Shown: positions 1 through 8,225 of the stretch, piece after piece
Layout: every line of letters begins with the position of its first letter
Position numbering within the stretch: position 1 is the first letter of the stretch
Source of the DNA: Pseudomonadota bacterium
GTDB taxonomy: Bacteria > Pseudomonadota > Alphaproteobacteria > Rhizobiales > Beijerinckiaceae
Assembly (NCBI GenBank): GCA_021781815.1
Contig: JAJXWB010000001.1
Span: 124,001-188,000 of the forward strand
Length of the DNA: 64,000 nucleotides
Reading direction: 5' to 3'
Notes under the pieces: generated by a model
The model's database searches: none
What the model was told of the DNA's origin: nothing
Seen by the model: the letters and a program-made list of their open reading frames with translations, nothing else
Made by a program: the position numbers and the translations under genes

Positions 1-1
1 C

Positions 2-580
2 GTCTGCTACGCGCTGATCCTGATCTTCGACGACCTCGCGCGCCTCATCTGGGGCGGCGATTTCCGCTCGATGGGCATGCCAGACGTATTCCAGGTCCCG
101 CCGGTCTTCATTTTCGGCGGCGTCGCGCCCCCTTATTACATCTTCGTCATCGCCGTCGCAGCCGCCATCGCCATCGTGCTGGCGCTCGTCATCGCGCGCA
201 CGCGCTTCGGCAAGATCGTGCGCGCGGCGGCGCATAATCCCGCAATGGTCTCCGCGCTCGGAATCAACACGGTGGCGATCTATGCGTTGGTCTTTGCCGC
301 AGGCTGCCTGCTGGCGGGGCTCGCCGGCGCGCTCGCCGCGCCGGTGCGCACGGTGTCGCCTGGCATGGGGTTCTCGATTCTGATCGAATCCTTCATCGTC
401 ACGGTCATCGGCGGCATGGGGTCGATCGCCGGCGCGCTGGTCGGCGCGCTGCTGATCGGCATGCTGCGCACCTTCGGCGCGCTCGGATTTCCGCTGTTCA
501 ATGAAGGCCTGATGTATATCTTCATGGTGATGGTGCTGGTGATCCGACCGTCCGGCCTGTTCGGCAAGGAAGCGGCCTGA
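2..580 (+). CDS. livH: Branched-chain amino acid-type ABC permease LivH, N-terminus outside window
   Basis: One of the two inner-membrane permeases of a LivFGHM-type importer. The frame is already open at base 2, so the start lies to the left; 192 residues are visible of a usual ~290. The visible part is mostly hydrophobic helices. A loop reading TRFGKIVRAAAHNP matches the family's cytoplasmic coupling segment, and the C-terminus (VLVIRPSGLFGKEAA) is typical of LivH. It is followed directly by livM (TGATG overlap), livG and livF, so the permease assignment is secure. The ligand is not: this family imports branched-chain amino acids but also aromatic acids, amides and urea. No periplasmic binding protein lies inside the window; it may be further left. 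Confidence 0.9.
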   Translation, partial: VCYALILIFDDLARLIWGGDFRSMGMPDVFQVPPVFIFGGVAPPYYIFVIAVAAAIAIVLALVIARTRFGKIVRAAAHNPAMVSALGINTVAIYALVFAAGCLLAGLAGALAAPVRTVSPGMGFSILIESFIVTVIGGMGSIAGALVGALLIGMLRTFGALGFPLFNEGLMYIFMVMVLVIRPSGLFGKEAA

Positions 581-1575
581 TGCGTGCGCTGTCGTTTTCG
601 CGCGCTCTCGCGCTCGCCGCCATCGTACTCGGCCTGTTGTTCGCACTACTGTCCACGACGGCGAACCATGCTCTCATGGATTTCGTCATCCGGCTCGCGT
701 CCTTGGCGATCTTCGCGACCTCGCTCAACCTGCTCGCCGGCTACGGCGGCATGGTGTCGTTCGGCCACGGCATGTTCTACGGCTTCGGCGCCTATTTCTT
801 CGCGCTGACGATGCAGCGCGCAGGCGTCTCGATTCCCGTCGCCATCGTCGCGTCGATCCTCGGCTCCGCGCTGCTTGCGGCAATCGTCGGCGTCATCTGC
901 GTGCGGCTGAAGGAAATCTACTTCTCCTTCGTCACGCTCGCCTTCCAGATGCTGATCCACGCGACAATCCTCGCGGCCATGCCGCTGACCGGCGGCGATC
1001 AGGGCCTGCGCGGCGGCGTGCCGCGTCCGCCGTTTCTCGGGCTTAATCTGTCGAACCAGAAGCAGCTCTGCATGTTCAGCGCCTTCCTGCTGATCGTCTG
1101 CCTGTTCGCCATGCATCACGTCGTGTCGTCGCCATTCGGCGCGACGCTGCGCATGACCCGCGACAATGCCGACCGCGCTGCCTATCTCGGCATTGCCGTC
1201 GATCGTGTCCGGCTGAAGGCCTTCATCATCGCCGCGGTGTTCGCGTCCATAGGCGGATTGCTGCAGGCGCTGTTCGTCTCCGGCGCCTATCCCGATTTCG
1301 CCTACTGGACGGTATCGGGCGAAGGCATCTTCGTCATCATGCTCGGCGGCACGACGACGTTTCTCGGGCCGCTGCTCGGCTCGGTGCTGATGCTGCTGCT
1401 CAATGATTTCGTATCGCGCTTCACAGAATATCACGGGCTGGCGCTCGGCTCGGTCATCCTCGTCGTCGCGCTCGGCCTGCGGAAGGGCGTCGGCGATTTC
1501 GTCGTCGACTGGCTTTCGGCACGCTCCGAAGCCGATGCGTCAGAGCGAACGAAGACGACGGAGGCGGCGTCGTGA
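580..1575 (+). CDS. livM: Branched-chain amino acid-type ABC permease LivM
   Basis: Second inner-membrane permease of the importer, 331 residues, a normal length. The conserved LivM stretch GYGGMVSFGHGMFYGFGAY is at about residues 50-70, and several further hydrophobic helices follow. RDNADRAAYLGI at about residues 190-205 is the loop that contacts the ATPase. The ATG overlaps the livH stop by one base (TGATG), which fixes the start. The C-terminal 25 residues are a charged tail that runs into the overlapping GTG of livG. The hydrophobic profile and gene order make the call firm; substrate specificity is unknown. Confidence 0.93.
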   Translation: MRALSFSRALALAAIVLGLLFALLSTTANHALMDFVIRLASLAIFATSLNLLAGYGGMVSFGHGMFYGFGAYFFALTMQRAGVSIPVAIVASILGSALLAAIVGVICVRLKEIYFSFVTLAFQMLIHATILAAMPLTGGDQGLRGGVPRPPFLGLNLSNQKQLCMFSAFLLIVCLFAMHHVVSSPFGATLRMTRDNADRAAYLGIAVDRVRLKAFIIAAVFASIGGLLQALFVSGAYPDFAYWTVSGEGIFVIMLGGTTTFLGPLLGSVLMLLLNDFVSRFTEYHGLALGSVILVVALGLRKGVGDFVVDWLSARSEADASERTKTTEAAS

Positions 1576-2336
1576 CCGCCGCGCTCGAAATCAGGGACCT
1601 GCAAAAATCCTTCGGCGGCGTGCGCGCGACCAACAACGTGTCGCTGACATTCGAAGCCGGATCGCTTGCCGCCGTCATCGGGCCGAACGGCGCGGGCAAG
1701 AGCACGTTCTTCAACCTGATCTCTGGCGCTCTACGACCGGACTACGGCACGGTGCGCGTCGAGGGCCGCGACATCGTCGGGCTGTCGCGCGCAGAAATCG
1801 TCAAGCTCGGAATCGCCCGCGCCTTCCAGGTCGCGAGCCTGTTTTCGACCTTCACCGTCGGCGACAGCCTGCTGGCGGCCGTCACCAGCGGCCTCGACCA
1901 GTCGGAGCGCATGCTCAGCCGCTTTCCGCCGCCGCAGGCGTCCTCTCGGGCGGAGGAAGTGGCTGATATGCTGGGGCTGACGTCGAAATGGCGGACCAAG
2001 TCCTCGACTCTGTCGCACGGCGACCAGAAGCTTCTGGATATCGCCATCGCTCTCGTCAGGGAGCCGCGTGTGCTGCTGCTCGACGAACCTACAGCGGGGA
2101 TGGGGCCGGACGAACGCTGGCGCATGATCGAGAAAGTGAGGGAGATGTGGACGCGCCAGAAGATCACGGTGGTGTTCATCGAGCACGACATGGACATCGT
2201 CTTCGCCGTCGCGCCACGCATCTGCGTGCTCTGCTACGGCGAGATCATCGCCGACGGAACGCCGGACGAAATCCGCGCCAACGCACGGGTGATCGAAGCC
2301 TATCTCGGAACGCCGAATGCGGAGGCGCCGCCATGA
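1572..2336 (+). CDS. livG: ABC transporter ATP-binding protein LivG
   Basis: Cytoplasmic ATPase of the same importer, 254 residues. Walker A is GPNGAGKST (about residues 38-46), the signature is LSHGDQ in place of LSGGQ, as often in LivG proteins, and Walker B is VLLLDEPTAGM, followed by the switch histidine in FIEHDMD. The C-terminal extension after the switch (YGEIIADGTPDEIRANARVIEAYLG) is the LivG-specific tail. The GTG start overlaps the livM stop by 4 nt (GTGA), which indicates translational coupling. It pairs with LivF to form the ATPase heterodimer. Confidence 0.94.
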   Translation: MTAALEIRDLQKSFGGVRATNNVSLTFEAGSLAAVIGPNGAGKSTFFNLISGALRPDYGTVRVEGRDIVGLSRAEIVKLGIARAFQVASLFSTFTVGDSLLAAVTSGLDQSERMLSRFPPPQASSRAEEVADMLGLTSKWRTKSSTLSHGDQKLLDIAIALVREPRVLLLDEPTAGMGPDERWRMIEKVREMWTRQKITVVFIEHDMDIVFAVAPRICVLCYGEIIADGTPDEIRANARVIEAYLGTPNAEAPP

Positions 2337-3064
2337 GCGCCGCGTCCGTCATCAAGGCGCCAGTAATTCAGGCGCGTGAGCTCGAAGTGTTCTATTCGAC
2401 CAGCCAGATCCTGTTCGGCGTCGATCTCGACGTGCTCGAGGGGCAGACGGTCGCGCTGCTCGGCCGCAACGGCGCCGGCAAGAGCACGACCATGAAGGCG
2501 ATCGCCGGCCTCGCGCCGCCGCGGCGCGGTTCCGTGCGCCTGAACGGACTGGAGCTGACGGGCCGAAGGCCGGATGTCGCGGCGCGAGCGGGTCTCGGCT
2601 ACGTGCCGGAGGACCGGCAGATCTTTCCCGATCACACGGTCGAAGATAATCTGCTGATCGCCCGCAAGAAGGGGCCGGGCGGGCGCATGGACTGGCCGCT
2701 TGATCGGCTGTTCGAGACCTTTCCGTTGCTGCACCCGCTCCGCAAACGCATCGCCCGACGCTTGTCCGGCGGCGAGCAGCAACTGGTCGCCATCGCGCGC
2801 GCGCTCGCCGGCAACCCGATAGCGTTGCTGCTGGACGAACCGAGCGAGGGACTGGCGCCGATCATCGTGCAGCGGATCGCTGAGACGCTGCACAAGCTGC
2901 GCGCCGAAGGGCTGACGATACTTATCGCCGAGCAGAACATGCATTTCTGTCTCGGCATTGCGAGCCATGCGCTCGTCATCGACAAGGGACAGATCGTCTA
3001 TCGCGACACGATCCAGGGTCTCAAGGCGAACGAGGACGTGCGCCGCAGATATCTGGCGATGTAG
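2333..3064 (+). CDS. livF: ABC transporter ATP-binding protein LivF
   Basis: Second ATPase of the importer, 243 residues from the ATG that overlaps the livG stop by 4 nt (ATGA). An in-frame ATG further upstream lies inside livG and is rejected. Motifs are Walker A GRNGAGKST, Q-loop in LGYVPEDRQIFPDHTVEDNL (a LivF hallmark), signature LSGGEQQ, Walker B ALLLDEPSEGL and the terminal IAEQNMHFCLGIA. It closes the transporter operon. Ten bases later begins the EthD-domain gene, probably on the same transcript, so the imported ligand may be connected to that protein's role. Confidence 0.94.
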   Translation: MSAASVIKAPVIQARELEVFYSTSQILFGVDLDVLEGQTVALLGRNGAGKSTTMKAIAGLAPPRRGSVRLNGLELTGRRPDVAARAGLGYVPEDRQIFPDHTVEDNLLIARKKGPGGRMDWPLDRLFETFPLLHPLRKRIARRLSGGEQQLVAIARALAGNPIALLLDEPSEGLAPIIVQRIAETLHKLRAEGLTILIAEQNMHFCLGIASHALVIDKGQIVYRDTIQGLKANEDVRRRYLAM

Positions 3065-3074
3065 GAGGCGCGCC

Positions 3075-3746
3075 ATGATGGAAGCAAAACTCGTTCGATT
3101 GGTCCGGCGCATGCCCGACCTTGCGCCGGGCGCGTTCCATGCGCGCTGGCGCGACGGTCATTCCGCGCTCGTGCGCAGGCTTCCGGGCGTTCGGCGCTAT
3201 GTGCAGTCGCATGCGCTGTTGCAGGGTTACGCCAAGGGGCCCCTGCTTTTCGACGGGATCGACGAATTCTGGTTCGAGTCGGCCGATGCGATGCGCGCCG
3301 CGCGGAAAAGCGCCGCGTGGACGTCGGTCGAAGCAAACCTCGCGGAATTTTCCGGAGAATTCGTGACGATTCCGGTCGATGTCCATGTCATCAAGGACAA
3401 TCCGATCCCGGCGTCTGCAGTCAAAAATATCGAATTCGTCAATCGCCGACCGGGCATGGATCTGCATTCGTTTCGTCGCTACTGGCGCGAGACACACGGA
3501 CCGATCGCGTCGCATATTCCGCCTCTGGTGCGCTACGAACAGAACCACTTAGCGTTGGAAGAATATGAAGGCGCCGCGCCCGCCTTCGACGGGCTGGCGA
3601 TCACGTGGTTCCGTTCGACCGCCGACATGCGCGCGGGCGCTGCGACGCAGGCCTATGCAACAACGCGCGCCGACGAGCCTAATTTCCTGCCTGACGGCCA
3701 TCTGCCGATCATCATCACGCGCGAAGTCGAAATCGATCTGGCCTAG
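3075..3746 (+). CDS. EthD domain protein with two tandem ferredoxin-like (dimeric alpha-beta barrel) domains
   Basis: 223 residues. Two copies of the EthD-type fold are visible. The first (about 4-90) contains PDLAPGAFHARWRDGHSALV, and the second (about 105-205) contains PGMDLHSFRRYWRETHGPI, so the protein is an internal duplication. EthD-like proteins are small cytoplasmic proteins encoded beside catabolic genes. Some are lyases or isomerases on labile ring-cleavage products; most have no proven activity. Two adjacent ATGs (3075, 3078) follow an AGGAGG Shine-Dalgarno at 3063-3068, and either could be used. The gene follows livF by 10 nt and its stop abuts the convergent HCCA-isomerase-like gene with no gap. 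Family is clear; reaction unknown. Confidence 0.8.
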   Translation: MMEAKLVRLVRRMPDLAPGAFHARWRDGHSALVRRLPGVRRYVQSHALLQGYAKGPLLFDGIDEFWFESADAMRAARKSAAWTSVEANLAEFSGEFVTIPVDVHVIKDNPIPASAVKNIEFVNRRPGMDLHSFRRYWRETHGPIASHIPPLVRYEQNHLALEEYEGAAPAFDGLAITWFRSTADMRAGAATQAYATTRADEPNFLPDGHLPIIITREVEIDLA

Positions 3747-4352
3747 TCAACGTCGCGTCAGCGGGGCGCCCATGCCCTCCAGCCGCTCGCGCAGCATGTC
3801 GATGCGGTCGCCACCCCAGAATAATTCGCCATCCAGCAGCATCGCGGGCACGCCGAATACGCCAAGGCGCTCGGCCTCGTCGACGATGGCGCCATGTTCC
3901 TCGCGCGCGCTGACTGTAAAGGCCGTGTATTCGTCCGCGGAACCACCCAATTTTGCGATTACCGCTTTCATTTCGTCGAGCACGTCAATGTCGAGCTGGT
4001 GCGTCCAGAACATTTCAAAGACGGTATCGTGATACGGCCGGAAAAAACCATGCCGTTGCGCGAACAGCATGCCGACGCTCGACAGGTAGCCGTTGTAGAT
4101 ACGGCGCGGCCCTTTCAGGATCAGCCCCTGCGCATTGGCGTAGCGGCGCGCGTCCATATAGGCGTATTTCACCTTGCGCCAGTAGTGCGGCGAACGGTCG
4201 TCGACGGAGCCCAGATATTCTGCGATCCGCAACGTATAGGGCAGCCATTCCAGTTCGACGTCGTGCGTGCGCTCCAGTTCGAACAGCGGCGCGTTCGCGA
4301 CATAGGCATAGGGGCTCTTGTAGTCGGTGTAGACGCGGATCTTTCTCTTCAT
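3747..4352 (-). CDS. 2-hydroxychromene-2-carboxylate isomerase / DsbA-family thioredoxin-fold protein
   Basis: 201 residues, the usual length for kappa-class GST / HCCA isomerases. The N-terminus reads VYTDYKSPYAY, where the Ser of SPY sits at the glutathione-activating position in this family. The C-terminal half carries FGVPAMLLDGELFWGGDRI, the cis-Pro loop and terminal motif of HCCA isomerases, so glutathione-dependent isomerase chemistry is likely. True HCCA isomerase acts in naphthalene breakdown. No ring dioxygenase or aldolase genes are nearby, so the substrate here is probably something else, perhaps a product of the upstream acyl-CoA steps. It is last in the leftward operon, 15 nt after crotonase 1. 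Confidence 0.82.
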   Translation of the reverse strand: MKRKIRVYTDYKSPYAYVANAPLFELERTHDVELEWLPYTLRIAEYLGSVDDRSPHYWRKVKYAYMDARRYANAQGLILKGPRRIYNGYLSSVGMLFAQRHGFFRPYHDTVFEMFWTHQLDIDVLDEMKAVIAKLGGSADEYTAFTVSAREEHGAIVDEAERLGVFGVPAMLLDGELFWGGDRIDMLRERLEGMGAPLTRR

Positions 4353-4367
4353 GTCTGCATCTTCCGT

Positions 4368-5150
4368 TCAACGGCCGACGAAACGCGGCTTCTTCTTTTC
4401 CAGGAATGCACGGTAGCCGATGCGGTAGTCCTCCGTCTCGGCGAACGCGTAGACCGCTATCCGCTCTTCACGCGTGACAGGGGTGGCGTCGCGCAGCAGC
4501 CGCCTGATCTGGCGCTTGTGCTCGTGGGCTGCAAGCGGACTGCTCTCGCAGATGCGTGCCGCGGTTGCTTCCGCCTCAGCGGCAAGATGTTCGTCGTCGA
4601 CAACGCGGGCGACAAGTCCCTTCGCCAGCGCCTCCTGCGCTGTGAGCATGCGGCCTTCGAGCAGCATTTCCGCTAGCACGGCCGCGCCGGCCACGCGAAA
4701 CACAGCCTGTGTCTCGGCGAAGGCAAGGGGGAAGCCGAGCCTGCCGACGGCCGCGCCGAACGACGCCGAGGCGCAGGCGATGCGGATGTCGCAGACGGCG
4801 GCGATCTCGAGTCCGCCGCCCATGCAGACGCCGCCGATGGCCGCGACGACGGGGACAGGAGATTCCGAGATCGCGGTGAGCGCGCCGAGCACGCAGGTCT
4901 CGTGGAAATGTTCGACCTGCGCGCGTGTCGAGCGCACGCGTTCGAATTCCGACATGTCGGCGCCGGCGCAGAAGGAATCGCCGTCGCCGCGGATGACGAC
5001 GCAGCGCAGGGTTTCGTTGTTCGCGAAGGCGTCGAAGGCGTTTTTCAACTCCGCCCACATGGCGACCGTCAACGCATTGCGGCGGGGCCGATTGCCGATC
5101 GTCAGATGTGCGATCGGACCATTGAGCAGGACATCGATCTTGCCGTTCAT
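4368..5150 (-). CDS. Enoyl-CoA hydratase/isomerase (crotonase) family protein 1
   Basis: 260 residues, one crotonase domain. The acyl-CoA site is seen in SFCAGADMSEF and the oxyanion-hole helix in GGVCMGGGLEIA, where the Glu matches Glu144 of rat enoyl-CoA hydratase. The second hydratase acid (Glu164) appears replaced: the aligned stretch is SFGAAVGRLGFP, with Val at that place. Loss of that Glu is common in crotonase-fold decarboxylases and isomerases, so hydration may not be the reaction. The C-terminus AFLEKKKPRFVGR is canonical. ATG 5150 overlaps the stop of the upstream CoA-transferase by 4 nt (ATGA); a longer in-frame reading extends into that gene and is rejected. Confidence 0.88.
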   Translation of the reverse strand: MNGKIDVLLNGPIAHLTIGNRPRRNALTVAMWAELKNAFDAFANNETLRCVVIRGDGDSFCAGADMSEFERVRSTRAQVEHFHETCVLGALTAISESPVPVVAAIGGVCMGGGLEIAAVCDIRIACASASFGAAVGRLGFPLAFAETQAVFRVAGAAVLAEMLLEGRMLTAQEALAKGLVARVVDDEHLAAEAEATAARICESSPLAAHEHKRQIRRLLRDATPVTREERIAVYAFAETEDYRIGYRAFLEKKKPRFVGR

Positions 5151-6361
5151 GCGCGCTCCGGTTGTTTGGACTGCATAATTATGCCCGAGGCCGCCAATGC
5201 GTCGATCCTTTCGGGCGGTAGGCCGAAATCCGCCAGCGTCTGACGCGTGTGTTCGCCGAGGCGCGGCGGCGGCAGTCGTGTGCTGGACTCGCCCATAGCC
5301 TCCATACGGATCGGAGAGGCGACCTGGCGCAGCGCGCCGATCTCTGCATGATCGATCTGCTCGACCATGCCGCAATGGACGACCTGCGGATCGGCGAAGG
5401 TTTCGGCGAGATTGTTGATGGGACCGGCCGGGATGCCCTCGCCGATCAGGAGTTCCGTCCACTCGCGTTTCGATCTCTTTTCGAGCTTTTGCTCCATCAG
5501 TGACTTCAGCAGGTCGCGGTTGGCGAAGCGGACGGAATTGTCGATGAAGCGCGGATCGTCGATCAGCGCATCGAGGCCAAGGCATCGCGCCAGCTTGCGC
5601 CACATGTCCTGCGTCGCCGTGGCGATGTTGAGCGGGCCGTCCGCGGTCTCATAGGCGCCGTAGGGCGAGATGACGGGATGGGCGTTGCCGTTCGGCGCGG
5701 GAATTTCGCCGCACGACAGGTAGCGCTGCGCCTGCACGTTGAGCAGACCAACGAGGCCCGACAGCAGCGAGGTCTCGACATGCTGGCCGACGCCGCTTTT
5801 CTCGCGCAAGATGATTGCGCCGAGCACGCCGAGCGCCGCCCACATGCCGGCGGTGGAATCGCCGATGGCGACGCCGACGCGCGTCGGGCCGGACTCTATC
5901 GTTCCCGTCAGACTCATCAGGCCGGAATAGCCTTGCGCGATCTGATCGAAGCCCGGCCACTGGCCTGCCGGTCCAGTTCTGCCGAAGCCGGTGATGCTCG
6001 CGGTGATCAGGCGTGGATTTTTCTCGCGTAAGGACTCGTGCTCGAGGCCCATCGCCTTCATCGCGCCGGGCTTGAAATTTTCGACCAGCACGTCGGCCGA
6101 GAGCGAGAGTTCGCGAATGAGGGCGAGCCCTTCGGGTTTGCGGAAGTCGATGGCAAGATCCCGCTTGTTGCGGTTGGTCGAGAGAAAATAGGTGCTGACG
6201 CCGTGATCGAACGGCCCCCAGGCGCGACTCATCTCGCCGTCCGGCAACGGTTCGATCTTAACGACGTCGGCGCCCATGTCGGCCAAAATCATTGCGCAGA
6301 ACGGCCCCGAGAGAGCGCGCGTGAGATCGAGCACGCGCACTCCGGCGAGCGGCAGGATCAC
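5147..6361 (-). CDS. CaiB/BaiF family (class III) CoA-transferase 1
   Basis: 404 residues from GTG 6361, which overlaps the dctM stop by 4 nt (GTGA); a GTG at 6388 is possible but extends further into dctM. The family opens with PLAGVRVLDLTRALSGPF, followed by GADVVKIEP and NRNKRDLAIDF. Asp168, in VAIGDSTAGM, aligns with the nucleophilic Asp169 of formyl-CoA transferase, so the enzyme should form aspartyl-CoA anhydride intermediates and move CoA between acids. The order TRAP transporter, then CoA-transferase, suggests it activates the imported acid, with succinyl-CoA or another thioester as donor. Donor and acceptor are not determined. Confidence 0.9.
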   Translation of the reverse strand: MILPLAGVRVLDLTRALSGPFCAMILADMGADVVKIEPLPDGEMSRAWGPFDHGVSTYFLSTNRNKRDLAIDFRKPEGLALIRELSLSADVLVENFKPGAMKAMGLEHESLREKNPRLITASITGFGRTGPAGQWPGFDQIAQGYSGLMSLTGTIESGPTRVGVAIGDSTAGMWAALGVLGAIILREKSGVGQHVETSLLSGLVGLLNVQAQRYLSCGEIPAPNGNAHPVISPYGAYETADGPLNIATATQDMWRKLARCLGLDALIDDPRFIDNSVRFANRDLLKSLMEQKLEKRSKREWTELLIGEGIPAGPINNLAETFADPQVVHCGMVEQIDHAEIGALRQVASPIRMEAMGESSTRLPPPRLGEHTRQTLADFGLPPERIDALAASGIIMQSKQPERA

Positions 6362-7692
6362 TTGTTCATCACCAGATTGGGCAGCCACATGGCGATGCCA
6401 GGCACGAAGCAGAGCAGCAGCACGGCGAGGATCATCAGGGCGACGAAGGGCAAGGTGCCCCAGATCACGTCGCTGAATTTTATGTCTGGCGCGATATTCT
6501 TGATCACGAACAGGTTGAGCCCGACCGGCGGATGGATCAGACCCATTTCCATGACGATGGTCATGACGACGCCGAACCAGACGAGATCAAAGCCGGCGCC
6601 GCGCAGCGGCGGCAGGATGATCGGCGCGGTCATGAGGATGATGCTCGCGGGCGGCAGGAAGAACCCCAGCACGACCACCATCAGCAGGATCGCCATCAGC
6701 AGCAGCCATGGCGAGAAATGCTGCGCGACGATCCATTCCGCCGCGCTCTGCGAGATGTACAGGTAGCTCATCACCATCGAATAGAGCAGCGACATGCCGA
6801 TGATCATGAGCAGCATGGTCGACTCGCTGACGGAGGCGACGAGCAGCGGCTTCAGATCCCTGTAGCGCCAGGCGCCGTAGATGAGGATGATGAGCACGAG
6901 CGCCAGGATCGCGCCGAGGCCGGCCGTCTCGCCGGGGCTGGCGTAGCCGCCGTAGAGCGCGCCCATCACGCCGATCAGCAGGATGAGGAACGGCATGATG
7001 CGCGGCAGTGCGTTGAACCTGTCGGCCATGGTGAACACGTCCTTGCGCAGGATGGCGTGTTCCTTGCCGACGCGCTCGGCGTCGCGATGTTCTTTCTGGT
7101 AGCGCAGTACGGCGTAGACCGCGAACATCATGCTGAGCAGCAGTCCTGGCCCCAGACCGGCGAGGAAAAGGCGTCCGAGCGATTGCTCGGCTGCGACTGC
7201 GTAGAGAATCATGGTGATCGAGGGTGGCAGCAGAATGCCGAGCGTGCCGCCGGCGGCGATGATCCCCGAGGCGAGGCCCGGGGAGTAACCGCGCCGGCGC
7301 ATTTCAGGGATGCCGGCGCTGCCGATCGCCGAACAGGTGGCCGCGCTCGATCCCGCCATCGCCGCGAACAGCGTGCAGGCGATGACGTTGGCAACGCCGA
7401 GGCCGCCGGGCACGCGGTTCATCCAGACGTAGAGCGCATTGTAGAGATCGGCGCCGGCGCGCGAGCGGCCGATGGCGGCGCCCTTCAGCACGAACAGCGG
7501 GATCGTCAGCAGCGTGATGTTGGCGATCTCCTGGTAGACGTTTTGCGCGACCGTGCCGAGCGAGGCAGCGGGCATGAACATCATCATGAAGGACATGGCG
7601 ACCGCGCCTAGCGCGAAGGCGAGCGGGACGCCGGCAAACAGCACGACGAGCGTGACGCCGCCATAGAGCACGCCGAGGGTCAGCGGGTTCAT
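6358..7692 (-). CDS. dctM: TRAP transporter large permease DctM
   Basis: 444 residues of almost continuous hydrophobic helices, the 12-TM ion-coupling subunit of a tripartite ATP-independent periplasmic transporter. Recognisable pieces are the N-terminal helix with GVPLAFALGAVA, the conserved SSAATCSAIGSAGIPEMRRRGYSPGLASGIIAAGGTLGILLPPS region and the C-terminal HPPVGLNLFVIKNIAPD. ATG 7692 overlaps the dctQ stop by 4 nt (ATGA); a longer open frame upstream lies inside dctQ. Together with DctP and DctQ it makes a complete Na+-dependent carboxylate importer. Confidence 0.95.
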   Translation of the reverse strand: MNPLTLGVLYGGVTLVVLFAGVPLAFALGAVAMSFMMMFMPAASLGTVAQNVYQEIANITLLTIPLFVLKGAAIGRSRAGADLYNALYVWMNRVPGGLGVANVIACTLFAAMAGSSAATCSAIGSAGIPEMRRRGYSPGLASGIIAAGGTLGILLPPSITMILYAVAAEQSLGRLFLAGLGPGLLLSMMFAVYAVLRYQKEHRDAERVGKEHAILRKDVFTMADRFNALPRIMPFLILLIGVMGALYGGYASPGETAGLGAILALVLIILIYGAWRYRDLKPLLVASVSESTMLLMIIGMSLLYSMVMSYLYISQSAAEWIVAQHFSPWLLLMAILLMVVVLGFFLPPASIILMTAPIILPPLRGAGFDLVWFGVVMTIVMEMGLIHPPVGLNLFVIKNIAPDIKFSDVIWGTLPFVALMILAVLLLCFVPGIAMWLPNLVMNK

Positions 7693-8225
7693 GCGTTCTC
7701 CTTGGGGGAGGAGATGGTCTCGACGAGTTGCACTACGATGCGCAGCGTCAGCAGCGTCATGCCGGCGGTCATCAGGGAATAGGGAATCCACAGCGGCGGC
7801 GCCCAGGCTGAATCGGTGACGCGGCCGTCATCAAAGGCTTCGAGAAAGATCAGCCACGACTGCCAGGTGAAGAATCCGCAGAACAGCAGCGAGACAATGT
7901 CGGCTATGAACAGGCGGACATGCTCAATGCGGTCAGGAAAATAGCCTTCGATCGCCTCGATCGCGATATGCCCGCGCCGCGACTGAACGAAGGGGGCGGA
8001 CATGAAGGTGGCGCCGACAAGCAGGAACACCGCCATCTCGTCCTGCCAGTCTGTCGAGGAATGCAGCAGGTAGCGCACGGCGATCGAATAGCTCAGCACG
8101 AGGCCCGCGCCGATCGTCGCGAAGGCGCAGAGCGCGACGAGCAGGCCGTCGAGCCGGTCGAAAAGGCTGCGGATGCGGCCGAGCGCGCCAAGGAGCGCTG
8201 CGGCCGCGTGCGTCTGATCGCTCAA
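7689..8225 (-). CDS. dctQ: TRAP transporter small permease DctQ
   Basis: Small four-TM subunit of the TRAP transporter. I place the start at TTG 8225, which overlaps the dctP stop (TTGA), because it gives 178 residues, a normal DctQ length, and begins just before the first helix (LDGLLVALCAFATIGAGLVLS). The upstream ATG at 8315 would add about 30 charged residues encoded inside dctP. The conserved DctQ segments RYLLHSSTDWQDEMAVFLLVG and RRGHIAIE are present. It stops 4 nt into dctM (ATGA). Confidence 0.87.
   Translation of the reverse strand: MSDQTHAAAALLGALGRIRSLFDRLDGLLVALCAFATIGAGLVLSYSIAVRYLLHSSTDWQDEMAVFLLVGATFMSAPFVQSRRGHIAIEAIEGYFPDRIEHVRLFIADIVSLLFCGFFTWQSWLIFLEAFDDGRVTDSAWAPPLWIPYSLMTAGMTLLTLRIVVQLVETISSPKENA

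Noticed and set aside
3747-4352. Naphthalene-type catabolism based on the HCCA-isomerase-like gene
   Set aside because: No ring-hydroxylating dioxygenase, extradiol dioxygenase or hydratase-aldolase is nearby; the rest of the operon is acyl-CoA chemistry.
6532-7611. A 359-codon plus-strand open frame
   Set aside because: Antisense to dctM, with a composition rich in Arg, Gln, His and Asp and no domain.
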